DNA from: Mansonella perstans
Taxonomy: Eukaryota > Nematoda > Chromadorea > Rhabditida > Onchocercidae
Reading direction: 5' to 3'
Length of the DNA stretch: 64,000 nt
Assembly: GCA_037074765.1 (NCBI GenBank)
Contig: JBAMDO010000012.1
Location: forward strand, 310,001-374,000
Shown here: positions 1 to 13,851 of the stretch, one piece after another
How the letters are laid out: each line of letters opens with the position of its first letter
How positions within the stretch are numbered: the stretch's first letter is position 1
The notes under the pieces: generated by a model
Told to the model about the DNA's origin: nothing
Seen by the model: the letters and a program-made list of their open reading frames with translations, nothing else
The model's database searches: none
Made by a program: the position numbers and the translations under genes

Positions 1-438
1 CAACTTTATGTAATGCTTTCAATCCAAGCGAGTTATTGCGAGATACCGTCATGCAATCAAAAATCTGTTTATATTTTAATGCTAGTCACTGTGTTCCATT
101 TAAATTATGTAAAGATTTGCTATCAGTGGATACGGAAACCTTTTCGCATATTTCTAAAAAAAATTGCTTGGGAAAAATCCAATTGAGGAATAGCATAATT
201 GCTGCGCTTATTTTAATGCAGTCAGTCATTTAGAAGGACAGAAAAGATATTTGAAAGGCTATATTTGATATAATGTAAGGGAAAGATACTGTTTTGATTA
301 GCGTCTTTATAAAATTTTACTCTTTCACTTTCGGTAAACTTAATTTTGGCAGCAATTTAAAGTTGTATCTGCAGTTTTCATTTCTTAGGATTTTCAAAAT
401 TATATTTGTTTTCCTCAAAAATTTGAATATTTTGTTAG

Positions 439-1199
439 GTGGCAGCTTCTGGTCAAACAAAAGCAGTTGATTTTGCATCTGTAGCGTTGAAAGGTACATA
501 TGGTGATGGACGCGCATTCATTGCACATTTTAAAAAACCTGCACGAGTTGTCGCAAATGTACCATATAGAGCAACCGTGACATTCAAGGTTCGATATTTT
601 ATCTGTCCATTTATTCAACATGTATAAATCAAAATTCGTAGTTACGATTGAATGGATTAAAATTTTAGCTTTTTTTGAGATTTTTTTGTTCATAGGGGAT
701 TGGTTTTGTTAGATTTATAATCCATATTATTTTAGTTAATATAAAAACACTTTGTTTCTAGGAAGAAGTTGAAACATTTGCGGGAGGCAATGGTCAGGAA
801 GATATCCTTGTTTATGTTGGGTCTGGGGGTGCGGTTGAACAAAATTGTACCGGTACCAGCCCAGCAGTTGACCACTCTTCCGTGGCTGTTTTCGCTTTTC
901 ACAACGATGATCCAAATGGTATACGTCGAGGTATGACACGCGGCCCAGCTGTGTATACCGATGCTATCGGTATGATCTATCTGTTCGGAACAGATTTATG
1001 TTTGTTCACTTTATTTTGCCACTTAATCGCTTTTGTACAGTGAGTTCGAAATCCGATTTGCTTTGCAGGAGGTTTCTATAATCGGCCTATTAATAATGTT
1101 GCGCCAGTATATTCTGAAGGATGTCTTTACGAAGGACAAATTCCGGAAATTCATTTTATGGCACCAATGGAAGTGAAAAAAGAAGTCTTAGATGTGTGA
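439..1199 (+). CDS. 3' part of an unrecognised, probably secreted protein (last three exons)
   Basis: Three exons join in phase: 439-588, 762-969 and 1069-1199, giving 163 residues that end at a TGA at 1197-1199. Acceptors are TTAG, CTAG and GCAG and the two donors are GT. The first visible exon opens directly at an acceptor in phase 0 and has no start codon, so 5' exons lie outside the window or in the first 438 bases, where I found none I trust. The product is Gly/Ala/Val-rich with a beta-strand-like texture. It has single cysteines in NCTGTS (also a glycosylation sequon) and EGCLYEG, and no membrane segment, which suggests an extracellular or lumenal domain. I do not recognise the family. 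Two AATAAA signals follow within 200 bases of the stop and support this as the true 3' end. Confidence 0.7.
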
Positions 1200-1343
1200 C
1201 AGTTTGAAATTGAAGTGTTTTCTTAGCCATTATTTGTTTTTTTTTTTTGTTCAAATAACATTTGCTCTGAACGTTTGGGATGGAGTAGTGGCGGATGCAC
1301 TGTCTGACGGGAGATCTCAAATTTTCAAGCTTTTTTCCCAGTC

Positions 1344-1399
1344 AATAAAGCTTCTCTCCAAACTTCAGAATTTTTATTCCTCACGTTTCATCCAATAAA
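1344..1399 (+). promoter_or_regulatory. Two polyadenylation signals of the left-end gene
   Basis: AATAAA occurs at 1344-1349 and again at 1394-1399, 145 and 195 bases after the stop codon at 1199, on the gene's own strand. This is a normal spacing for a nematode 3' UTR. Confidence 0.55.
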
Positions 1400-3331
1400 T
1401 TTCCGCATTGGCTTTCTGAGCTATGTTGTTACTGTCTTTTAGGAGATCTTGTTTTATCATTGAATGATTGTTAAGTACTTTCTGAGAAGGTTACTGTTCT
1501 GTCGAACGGCCTGCTCTGTTTCCCTTTTTTCACTGGTGAGCCATTTATTTTTTACTACAGTGTTTCAATAATAATTGAGCCATGGAGATTTGACTGGAGT
1601 TGTAATAAAAGAATAAATTTGTAGAGATCACCCTGCAAAGATCAGATCAAGTTCCTGTATTTCATTTGCGGATTATTACTACAGATAGAATCAGGGAAAT
1701 ATTTTGGGCATGGGGATGCAGCGTTTAATTTTGGTAGATTTCATTGTATTTTTTTCAAGTTATATGAATGTCGTTGATAGAATTCTTAGAATTTTGAATT
1801 AATATTTAGAAGACGAAAAATCCTTCCTATTCGTGCAGGTCACATTAAATAAGAGACACCTGTAAAATCGCATCTGTGTTGTGAGAAGAAATTGAAATGC
1901 AGGATAAAAGTTCCAATTCTAATTTCCGTTATAAAAGTTCTAATTCTAATTTCAATTCCTTACTCTCATAGCGATTAGTATTGTAATCATAGAATATTAC
2001 TCTTGTTTTCTTCAAGATTTTTCAAACAAAATGGCTGTGCTTTCATTTCTTGATTAGGACCTTATGAAAAATTTTAATTAAGTGGAAGTATTTGGTTTTT
2101 GAGGTATGGAACATTGATTCTTTCTCTATTCGAATGCAGTACTAAATCGCCATCTGACAGAAAAGCAATGGTTTCATTTTCTTGTAAGGGATCACTGAAG
2201 AGATTGGTATATCTCTCTTTCCTTGAGTGTAACTTAAGATCAGTACTGAATAGTGATATGAAGGTGATTTAAATAATGCGATGCACTTTTGATGATTGCA
2301 TATATGTTTGCAGTTAGCATGATACTGTACATGCGTCATTGCTGTGCTGGAAGAATTGAGAAAAAAAAACTATTTATAATGTAAAATTCATAGTAAAAGA
2401 TGCAGGAGAATCTTTATTTTCTGCTGGCCGGTATTGCAGTTTTTAGTTTCTTAACAATTTTTAATCATGCTAGCGAAGCATAATGATTTTTAATCGAATT
2501 TCAGACTTAGAGGTTTCAAATTTGTCCGATTTATTTCAAATGTTAACTTCTTGGCCTTCTCAACAAATTTCTTCACGGTAGTTTGCGGTCTTAAGAAAAT
2601 CTTGAATGATATCTCAAAGTTGGGCGAAATAATGTTTACTGCTTTTTGCTCATAGCACATTAGTAAATTAACCGAAGAAATGATTTATATTCCATTGTAA
2701 AGCTGTATTATCAAACGTTTAAACTAAAAGTTAACGATAGCGTAATTTATGACTTTCATTCATAAGGAAGAAATGAAGGCGAAATCTTCCTCTTTTAAAG
2801 TTTTGACTGTTTTTAACTTTCCAGTTTCAAAAAGTCTGAAAATTTTATGAAATATTAATTAGCGACTGAGAGTTAAAATAAGTTGAACCATATCAGATTG
2901 TTCGTATTATGATGTTTGTTAGCGAAATTGGATATACCACCGACCTTTGCTGTTACAAGATTAAGAAATTTCGCTTGGAGGTGCAGATAAAAAAAGATGC
3001 ATTTGCTACAAATTATTTGCGTTTGTATTTTATCCACTTTGTCACAACCTTGTCACATATGATGCAAAGTGCAAAACATAGGGAACCTTACCTTTTAAAA
3101 TGCATGATTTCTTGTACTGACTGCTGACAGTCATCCCTTCCGGCGCAACAGAAAATTTTGGCTGCTTCGGCTACATGTAAGAATTCGACTGGTGTTGCCA
3201 GATTGTATAACGTTTTGGTCAAACAAATCTTAATTAACAATTCGAATATTTCTCTCCTGTGATCTGATTGACTTTTATCCCATCTAACTTCAATTTTTTT
3301 TCAACTTCTTCAACATAATTGATGATCAAAT
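1400..3331. other. AT-rich intergenic stretch
   Basis: No exon chain with matching splice sites was found on either strand. The stretch holds a 27-bp direct tandem duplication at 1904-1957 and otherwise unstructured AT-rich sequence. It separates the 3' ends of two convergent genes. Confidence 0.5.
1904..1957. repeat. 27-bp tandem duplication
   Basis: Two adjacent 27-base units (1904-1930 and 1931-1957) both start ATAAAAGTT and differ at only a few positions. It is a simple local duplication with no sign of coding. Confidence 0.7.
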
Positions 3332-6300
3332 TCAAGTAATTAAATACAGCCAAACATTAGCAAGTATGTGACGTCGAAACTTCCTCGTTAATGATAGAGC
3401 ACATCCACCTTCAACCTTTCCGTTTTTCATATCGGCGATATAATAACAAATAACGTTTTGATGGTCTCCCAAAAAGCACAGATCACGCCTACCGTCTAAT
3501 AACAAGCAATGCTCCCGTAACTGCAAAAATAACGTTGGCTTTTGCAGTGCTGGAAAAAATGCTAAATTTTCTTACACTAAGAACACGTTACAGGTAAAGA
3601 AATCTGATGACACATTGTTGATAAGTGGGTAGTTCTAATAATATAAATGATAATTACAAATGATCCATATACATATCTAATGGATGGTAAAGATGGAATG
3701 TAGAATCTGCCATTTGAAAATTGGTCTAGTTTTGTAATTCAAATTGACCTGAAGAGTTTTTTTAGAATAATATACATTGGTTTGCTCGATATGAAATTTC
3801 TCGCTTAGAAAATTACATGGTCTATTAACAGTAGAGGAGCAGCAACAAACTGATGACTTTTCTCCTTCAAATACAACTATTAGTGATAATATTTCAAAAG
3901 CAATATAATATGGAAGAAGTTAGAATGAAACTTGCAATTCTTTCAACATTGAATTGTTAATTTTAGTTAATATTTAATTTACTACACTGTATTCTGTGAA
4001 TGTTTATTTTCAAGTACCTATGGTTTCTAACTGTGATAACTCTATTAATATTACATTCTTACCAAAATATTGGACCTTACTGCCATTAGCCATCTACTAT
4101 CATAAAAGCAATTAAATGGTAAAGAATAACCGTTGTCTTTTTTCATGGTAAAACAATATGCAAACATTGTATTACTGAAGTATCGGATTTTAGTCTCCAT
4201 TTTGCGTGAACATGTTTTTCCAGCCGGAAGCTTCTTATCTTCCAGCATGAAATCGCGTTTATTTACGAAATCTATAACATTGAGATGATCTTGAATAAGT
4301 ATTAAAAAAAAAGGAAAAGTGAGTATTAAAAAATTATTCTCATGTGGCTAGAATCAAGCAGTGACTGGAATAATGAACTTTGTATTAATTTTTGGGATCC
4401 ACTTAAGGATTAGGCTCTTCTGAAGTTTCACATAATATTCACAATTCCTTACGCAATTTTTTCAATTTTTCTCCGGAAAAAAAATATTTTGAAATTAACC
4501 AAGGCCTTGTCCGTACGTTTCTTCGTAACACCATGTAGTTTCCAGTGATCGATTTACGATAACGCTTTGTTCGATGTAATCTTTTACATAACACGATCTA
4601 CCATACTGAACAGTCAACGTTGATATGATAGAATACAGTTATGTGATAATGATAATAGATCTGACAGGGTATTGGGTATGTTTCACAAGAAACAGATAAA
4701 ACATTGGCATACTAACTGATAAATGAAACCTTTAATCTGTAAGATAAGAAGACGAGTTCAAGTTTTGGATTTTTAATTATCACTAATTACAAAACTGAAT
4801 GTTTGGAAAGTTCTAATGAATCTCATGATATCCTATGCGAAATATTTCTATATGAATGAAAATAGGCGAATTATAATGGTGCGAAATAATTTCCTATGAT
4901 CACTTGCATTCTGCGCTAAGTTGATTTCAGTAACGACACACAAGTCACAATGGATTGAGGCGGCTTTGATCATTTGAAACAGTTTGGCTAATTTGGTATA
5001 GTTGAACACATAGAATTGATGAAGGAAGTAAAATGGACTTGTTCTCGGTAATATCTGAAGTAATCAGTTCGATTTTCGTCAATTCTTTCAATTAATTTAG
5101 CATCGCATCTCGGCTCTTTGTTTGCATCACATTTTAATATTCCAACTGTCCAGGCTTTTACACCTTTTGTAATACGATCAATTTCTTCTTTGCTGGCGTT
5201 AACTTCAGTGCAACACTTTGTCCATGCTGTAATTACATCTTCAGAACTCCTGCCGTGCTTTGATATGACAGTAATCTGGACTAATTCACATTTTTTGTGT
5301 CCTATTCCACTTTATAATACACCCGTTGAAAAATGTGTCAGATGAAATTTCTGAAATTTTTTGAAATCTGATGATTCAAATCCTTGTCCTAAGCTTAATA
5401 ATGGTAATGTGAAATACTTTAGGCTTAGGAAGATTAAAATAAGAAAAGGAGGAAACAAGCGAAGCGAAGAATATTGTAAGCACAGTTATTGTAAGCGTAA
5501 TTTTTTGTTTAATTTTTTTTTTAGACGACTTGGTTTTTTGGCCGGATTGTGTGTTTACTTAATTGTTCAAATTAGAAGTTCATTGAATTAGCCAAATAAT
5601 TTCTTCCATTTCATTCATGTCCCATTTTATGGTGAAATATTTTTTATTTCTTTATAAGAAAATCGTTTCTTTTCCGAATTTGTTATCCTAACTTCTTTAA
5701 ATAAAATATTGCTTATCAGAATAAACTTCTTGGCAAAAAAAAGTCCTGTCAAACAGCTTCTTTGAATCATACGAAATATATGAAAAAGAAATATATGGGC
5801 TCAATGTTCAATGTTCAGTAAAATTTGGGCAATATAAAGCCACAAAGAATGCTTACTAATTTTTGACTTTTAATTGAAAAATAGATATGAAATCATACTG
5901 TTTTCGAGGTTTTTATGTTCAAAGATATCAACTACAATCAAATCTTCTTTGCTGCCATAAATTTCTTCCACTGTTTCTTCAAAGTTCATGTTGTAGCCTG
6001 AAATAGGAAGGAAATACAATTAGACTATACCGTACTGAGCTGTTGCTATTCTTCTACAATGAATTGTTGTCATTTTTGAACTTCAATGCTTGCTCTTTAT
6101 TTTTTGTTTAAGACAACATGTTGGGCTGAAAACAGTTTTGTAGCAAATTTCATGCTTTACTTTACTAATTATGCGACAAATAATAGCACCGACCATATAT
6201 GAGATTCAACGGTTTCATCAGACTGAAATCATAGTATACGACGCAATTACTGGCGTAAATATCAGAGAAAAAGATGTGCTGTAGTAGATGCCGATGGGCG

Positions 6301-9300
6301 CACTCTGGTAGTTCATAACCGCTGTCACTTTTGCTGAGAACACTTTGACCAAATTCCTTAGTTTCATTAGAGATTTTATAAAACTCGAGAATTAATTCAA
6401 CACATTTAATTAACAATTTAAAAATGCTTTCAGATGACAGCATTGCTTACAGTTTTGATATTGCACATATTATCTTCCCTGTTATCACAGCAACATAACA
6501 CCTGCAACAAGCTTCATTTTATCCCGCTAAAAACTAAAAATTTTAAACTGAAATTTAGAATCTCTTATCTGAAAGTTATAAACAATCATAAATTATATGC
6601 TGCTTTTCAAGTTTCCCTGAGCGATTAAAGGGCAATTTCCGTAGTAGTAACTTTATCATAAATATTAAAATAGTTCAGTAGCCCTAAACAACTTATTATA
6701 ATTTGAATGTTTTGAAATCATTAAATGATCAAAAAATATCTACAGGTGTTTGAATTCATACAACGCTTTGTCCGAGTATATAAGCCTACGAGATTTACCA
6801 TCTTATGAAAATGAATAAAAATTTAGATTCTCTTATCGAAAAATTATAAACGCTCACAAACTGTAATGAAGCGGAGCTCTTATGCTTTTACTTATCCGTG
6901 AATCAGTAATTGGAAAAAACAGTAAAACGGTTGATACCATTAACGTCTCAGATACATTAACTGGAAAAGGCTCCATTAATGGGCACATCTTCAGACAATT
7001 TTCAGTTACAGAACATTGTATCGAGCGACTTGTTGAGATATACTGATAACACCGGTGGGTGTCTTTTTCGGTCTTTGTCGGTACACCATATGAAGTGCTA
7101 ACCAAATGCACAGTTCTTTCACCGGTTATACGCAGTTGAAACGATGTGAAGCAGCTCTAAATATAACATCTTGGAAGAAAAGGAATGATGAAACGGAAAG
7201 GGTTGAATATTGTAGATAATTGGATTTGAACTGTTTGATCATCCAAATTTTTGACACTTATATGCCTTTCTGATCAGCTATGAAGCACAGCGTTTTATGC
7301 AGGAATTTCAGTACAATAAGATGCTTGATGCCAATATGCTATACTTTATTGATCTTAAAAAAGTAACCCATACCAATGATTTCGATTACTTTACTGACTT
7401 TAGCTACCAACAATTGACCATAAGCATCAAATACTTTTCATCGACTCAACAGTATAAAAACTCACATTTCCAAGCGGCAAAGACTGAAGTTTTGTGTTGA
7501 TAACTTGCTCAGTGCCATCCGCTACTACGTTAGTTCTGTCGGCACATACGTGCATCTCGCTATCTAATGATATCGTACAATTATGCCGGAAACGCCAGTA
7601 GCAACAACAGTGAACTTCATAATCATGATTTTTGTATCGGATGATGCACTGCCCATCAGATATAAATTCATCCTAGATGGAATGAGTAAATGATAGTTTC
7701 GTTCAATAAAATTCATAAAACTAAAAATCGCGTAAGATCAACGTGAAGGTTGAAAGAGCTTATTTCTAGGAAGGATAAGATGAAATTTGTTGAAATGAAA
7801 GAATATTTTTAATCATAAGGATTCTTGTTCCTAACGAAAGCTATCCAAAAACTTAGTAGCAATCCAGAAATTTGTAATTTTTATTCGTGTTCTGTGTTGA
7901 GTTAAGATGGAACACAAACATTTAGCAAGTGCAGATAAGGCAGCAACAATTGTTAAAACTTTAACCTATTAGACATTCACCATGAAATCATGGTAAATAT
8001 TTTTTCTGAATGCCTTCAGTACTGGGTAACTATGCTAGGATTGCTGTTGATGAGAGGTTTTGCAAACAAAAATACAAGTTAATGGGAAAGAATAAGTTTA
8101 CTTTTGGCTACATTAGGTTTGTAGGAATTATCTGAGAGCTCATTGTTATTGATTGAAAAGTGATATATTCCTAAGGTTCATTAAGTGACTGCAATATATT
8201 TTCATTTCTTAAATTATCATGAATTTTATTGGTGAGAAACCTTGGAAAAAGCTCGATCAGATTTTGAACCAAATGGGTAAGGATTACAGATCTTATCGTA
8301 TTTACCAAATACCTGCAGCAAAGATTTAAGCACAATACTGATCCATTTATCAGTGCTATCTCCAAAGCCAAAATTTCTGAAGAAGAGCACTATTATAGAT
8401 TTGAAGCAAAAAGTTATGCTTCCACGTAATTCAGTTACAAAAGGCTAGTTTTATTGTTATTAGTTTTTTTTTCCGATAAGTGCATTGATAAATGCTAATT
8501 GGAACATTGTTTTATCATTAGTAACAGTAGGAATAAATGTACTTTGTCATCGACATTTCCGAATTCAGAAATTGTCGCTTTCCTGCGCTTTCTTTTTCTC
8601 ACTTACGAATTGTAAGAACCGATTTCTTTAAAATGAAATGAAGCTAAAATACGATACATTTTGTCGTGCTCTTTGATCCAGGAATGCATAAACAGCAAAT
8701 CCAGAGTAAATATTCGTTGTTGAATAACTGTCTAAGTGAAACATGCATGCTCCGTAGAATGGATAGCTAATTATCTAAATATGTTGACACCAATAAGACT
8801 TCATTTCTCCGATTACCACTTTACAAGGCCGATAAAGAAGCAGCAAGATACTGTTTTCTGTTCTTTTTTACATCTCAGCTTATTGTAGTCCTTTGTTTCA
8901 ATAAACTTCTGAGGAACCAATGTTAAAAGTTTAAAATTCTTAGCCTTCCTTCAGTATTAGGGTAGGAACTTTAATTTTCTTTTGAAAAATCTTTACAATT
9001 TTTATGAATACTGCTAAACTTCTACTCTGTTTGCTGTTTTTATCGCGCATTAAATATGAAATTAGTGCATGTCATCGAAATGTTTTAAATAAATGTACAG
9101 GATGGAAAATTTCGATGGAACTTTTATTTTCCTAGATATTCAGCTGTTAAAAAATCAAAACCTGATTGGGATACAAGCCAGGACATGAAAACCACGTTTG
9201 TGGGAAGAAAGCCGGATACTTTTCACAGAATCCAAGATCTTTATTCGTTTTGATACATATACCTTTCATCATAAATAAAATTTTCAACGTAAACAAATAC

Positions 9301-9964
9301 AGTTTTTTGTCCAGCTGGAAAATTATTCTTAACAATCAAATTCGATTTTATCAATTTCAGTATGTTGATAAAAACAAATTCGTGATAACGGATCTTCTTA
9401 AAGTTTGGGAAGTACCCGCAAAAAAGTTTAGAATTCTAATTTTTGTAGGAATTTCACTAAAAAATAAAACCTAACCAACTGAGGGATGAAAATTACAAGA
9501 GTTATTGTAATTTAAAGAAGCCAAGATCTTTATTCGTCTTGATACATATACCTTTCATCAATTGCAAGCAAATGTAAAAAATTACGGTGTTTTTTGTGCG
9601 AAACAATGAACAAGCAGAGCAGCACATGAAGAATAGACTGCGCACTATTCCATTATCCTTCTGAGAAATTAGCTATTGTCTTGGGTGGCTTTCGATCATT
9701 TTACTTACTTTCTAACCTTTGTATTATGTAATTCGCTTTCTATCAGAAAATTTCAAATAAAACTGCTGTTAAAAGTAAAAGATGAAAATGCATGAGAAGA
9801 AAATGTCGCACCGCAAAATAATTCATCACTCCAATCTGAATTTTTCCTTCAGATGTGCAATAATCATCCATTATCTTTGTTTGTTGCTCGTCATTGCTAT
9901 TAAAGATTTCAATTTTTAAGCCTATAAAATTCTTGCTCCAATTGAAATAAAATAGCGTGCAGAA
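3332..9964 (-). CDS. Multi-exon cysteine-rich protein, function unknown
   Basis: On the minus strand a chain of exons keeps phase across consensus splice sites: 9964-9812, 9314-9162, 7672-7466, 7156-6858, 6333-6194, 5997-5899, 5301-about 5008, 4271-4063 and 3520-3332 (stop TGA). The best supported part runs from 7672 to 5899 and then 4271 to 3332. The 5301 exon's donor is uncertain, and the two exons upstream of 7672 are tentative. The product, about 500 residues or more, is studded with cysteines (HCCCYW, ENCLKMC, WTKCCTE, VICYYI, EGGCAL) and has NG turns between Cys pairs, which suggests repeated small disulfide domains in an extracellular protein. No start codon or signal peptide is fixed; an ATG at 10010 encodes a short hydrophobic leader-like peptide but is out of frame with the next exon. 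I do not recognise the family. It could be a decaying gene, although no in-frame stops occur inside the joined exons. Confidence 0.55.
9232..9560. repeat. Dispersed 40-bp direct repeat
   Basis: A 40-base block beginning CCAAGATCTTTATTCG is present at 9232-9271 and again at 9521-9560 with one visible mismatch. The first copy lies inside a candidate exon of the minus-strand cysteine-rich gene; the second lies in the intron upstream of it. Confidence 0.8.
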
Positions 9965-10010
9965 CTTAGGTGAACAAGCAAACAGGAAAGGCAAAAAACG
10001 CTAGTTTCAT

Positions 10011-13000
10011 ACGAAAGTGCTGTCATTTGCATTTTATGTTCTTCATAATTCATATCAGTCCCTTTAATTTCATTTTAATTTCATTCATTTTCTCTCTTCA
10101 GTATTCCTAAGTTCATTCTTTATTTAATGATTTTACAAATTTCCGTTTTTTCAAGTTAATTAAGCCTGAAAGCATTTCCATATATGAATTAAACTTTTCC
10201 AGTGCTCAACATCGGAAGAGACATGTCATCTTTTATCGTTTTCATCAATTTCCTGCTCAATACTAAATATGACTATGTGCAAAATTCGGACTGTTAACTT
10301 TTGAGAAGAATTAAATTAAATATTGAACATTCTTTATGCCGCAGTAAACTGTATAATTGAGATCGTACCTTCGTTGGGAGTATTAGGGAGTTTGGCAATG
10401 GCGCTACAGTAGGGCTGTACTGTCTGTACAATATTTTTCCCAAAGTTACATTTTATTTGGAGTTCTGCAACTTTCAAAGATTTCTTTGTCGATCTTTGTT
10501 AATGAGATAATATCATGGAATGAATTGTTAATAACTAGCTGTCACTCTTGAAATTAGCTAATGTGTCAATTGGTTTCTCCGATATCACGAAAATGAGAAA
10601 GCGAACGGATAACATCAATTTGTTCGTACTTGAAGCAGAATATTATGAAAGATCAAGCCGCACACGAAAAAACAATTACAGTGACGACAAACCAGCCATA
10701 TGAATCAGGAAACAAGCAGTCATGATCACCTGCAGCAAGAGCGACATCTCCGCAAAAATGAGTAGATCGGTTCCTAAAATATGAATTTATTAAATTAATC
10801 GCTATGCAAATGAGTCATCAATATAGAAACCATCGATTCTGTAGATAAATCTCTGGAATCAAAATTTAAGGAGATGATATTTGATTGAAATGCTTCTCCA
10901 AATATGAGTTTATTTAGCAGACTGGTTAGAAAGTAGCAACAAAAATAGCAAGTAGAAACAAAATGGCTTGATATGTGATAGTTACGTTATGATAAATCTG
11001 AAACTTGCATAAAAAATCAATGGTTTTGGATTATAATATTATTTCGAAACAATCACAAGATTTTTAACGATAGCTAGCTACGAACTCTTAATCGCACTCC
11101 GGCTTATTACTCACTGCTAACTCTTATCCGGATATTATACTCTTATTACACTTCATTATTATATATTAAATTCTCGTGCTTCGTCATTTGGCCGAAGCAA
11201 CCATAAGCCTTACAGTTAATTTGTCGACAATTATTGTTGTATTTCGGATTATTGTTGTATTATAACGAAATATTATAAATAAAGCGTAAGTTTGTCTTTT
11301 CCTTAATTTAATATTTTCTGTATCAAAAACCTTTCGCAACGATTAGTGCAATATGGATACTAGTCGATTATTCCGGCATAAAAAAGGTTAATGAAGAGGA
11401 TATAGTGATAGAATAGCGCAACCAAAAAGGATGAAGAAGTCGTAAGATGAAAAAATGATAAATTATAAATTGAGCTATACTTGGAACTGTATATAATTAC
11501 AAATGTAAACGATGTAGTTTGTTGGGCAAAGATAAAAAAGGGCTGCAAGGAAGTGAAAAAAGAATGACTGATTGGCATGGTAGATTGGTAGATTCCGAAT
11601 ATTCAGAAAATAAAGAAATGAATTTATTGTCTACTAAGAACCGTAGGTTCTATGTTATCTTTGATTAATAAATGAAAGTGGCTCACATTTTATACAATTG
11701 ATTTTCTTATCAGTAATTAAATATGAACATCGAACAGCGCTTTTTTTGATATGCCTGAAATTAGAAAAATTGAAAAAACCATTCGGAATTTTTAACACCG
11801 ATATTTATTTCTATTGATAAAACAATGTGTCACTTCATCCCCTAATTTGTTTATTTTATAGATCACATGCAAACCAACCAATTATTGGAATGCTTAAACG
11901 CAACAGATGAGAAGTTGGAAGTTAACCTTTGTGGCTTGCGACTCACTCAGTTTTTCTTGTTCCAGTGATTATTTTTCTGTTAATTGATATGATGCGAAGA
12001 ATTCTAGTTTTTAACGGAAAATTGTAAAATGCTTGCCCAAGATTCTGAAAGCTGTCCATTTCAGGGAGTAATTGTTGTTCATGAAATTATCCTATAATTT
12101 GTCACAATGAAATATTTAATAAAAACCATTTGTGGAAGCTTTTCATGCAAGTTATTGAAGTCTTTCTCATGCTAACTTTCGATTTTGGTTGAGCTATTTG
12201 TAAAATGCACATTGTTATACTTTATAAATTTCCATTAATCTTTAACTCATTTGAAAGATTAATTTTTGAGCTGAATTTGAAAGAGCTTCTGAAAGAACAA
12301 TTGAATTGTGATTTACGACAAATAGTAGGTTAGGTTTTCGTAATATTCACTAATAAAATGTTTCTTTGTCAAAGTTTCTTTGTTTTTATAACAGCAGAAT
12401 ATTACGGAATGATAAAATGAAATAAATCTCAGCTTGCCCAGTAAAAATATATAAGCTCCTCCTTGGTTAATTACTAAGGAGAGCAATTTTTTTTTCTTTT
12501 AATTTCTTGGCTAGATTTTCCTTGTTTATGTTAGTATTGGCTCGGCCTTGCAACCGTTTTTTCTTTAGAAGTTTTCTTTAGGAGATTAGGAGTTTTTGCA
12601 TATATTCTAAATGACTCAGCAAAATCTTCATCTTCATGAAAGTTTTGTAAAAATGAAAATTTAAAGAAATCATAAATCAATAAATCAATCACGATAGAAT
12701 CAAATGAATGTTGTTTGTTTGCTACATACGACTATTTTGCACTTATCATCAGCCTTTATGCGATACAATTGTGAAAATACCTTCAGCATTGCACTGGATG
12801 ACACAACAAATGATAATTTCACGGTGAAAATAACATGAAATTTCAAATAAAATAATTAACTATTTGTTTTGTCCTTTACAGTTAGAATTCTGTGGTTTCA
12901 TTCATTAAGAAAAAAAATTAATGATAATGATTGATGAGCTTTGTTTGCTTGAGTAAAACGTGAACTGATTTCGAGTGGAAAATAGCTTTTTGCATATTTT

Positions 13001-13851
13001 GCAATATTGCAAAGTAATGTTCCAAATGGATGAGATGAGGATTTAAGCAGCACCATATTAGCTCATTTATTGTTCACTGAATAGATTATCAGTTTTTCGT
13101 TGTAATTTATGCTTGCGAAAATTGGTGCAATGAAATTTGACAGTTCACGATGGAAATCTATCATCAGTATTAACTATCATCACACATCATCAGGCATCCG
13201 TTGGGTAATTGAAAAAGAAGGTGGGTTAAATGGGTAATAGTATTTTAGTTGTCACTATCAGCGCTTCTATCTTAATTATTGAATTTCTGGTTTGAGACAG
13301 CATTTGTAGACAACCATTTTGTTCATCTACTGACTGACAAATACTTACTTTCTGCAAACTTGTACAATCTATCTTTATTCTTAAATTTGTATCATTTCAA
13401 CAACTGCCAACTTAATAGTACTGTAGAAATAACATTTAACAGATAAAACTGATTCCAACTTGTGAAGGATATGTTGTGATTAGATAAAATCTATCTAACT
13501 TCCGGAGAATTTCCTTTTCATGTCAGTATTGATACTATCATTACAGTGATATAAGAGAAGTGGAAAGACATGTTTAGAATGATACCTTTTCTTGATGACT
13601 GTTCCTAACAAAAAGTTCTGGTCTTGACCCGCTTTCCAGTATGGATCGTTTATTGTTAGTAAATGTTTTGACAATCGTTCATTATTGGTAATGATCAGAG
13701 AGTATGAACAACATTTGAAATCATTCCTTTGCTTCTTTATAAGTAATGAATAATTCTTAGTGAGTTTCTCGGAGAAAAACTCAAAATTAAAAAAGTTAAG
13801 AGGCTAATCGATTTGGGGACCACTCAAATTTGATAGGGAATTGTATCAACA
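10011..13851. other. Intergenic region upstream of the P-glycoprotein gene
   Basis: This is 3.8 kb of AT-rich sequence with no supportable exon chain. It should contain the promoter of the transporter gene on the plus strand and possibly the 5' end of the cysteine-rich gene on the minus strand. No specific regulatory motif could be assigned by eye. Confidence 0.45.
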
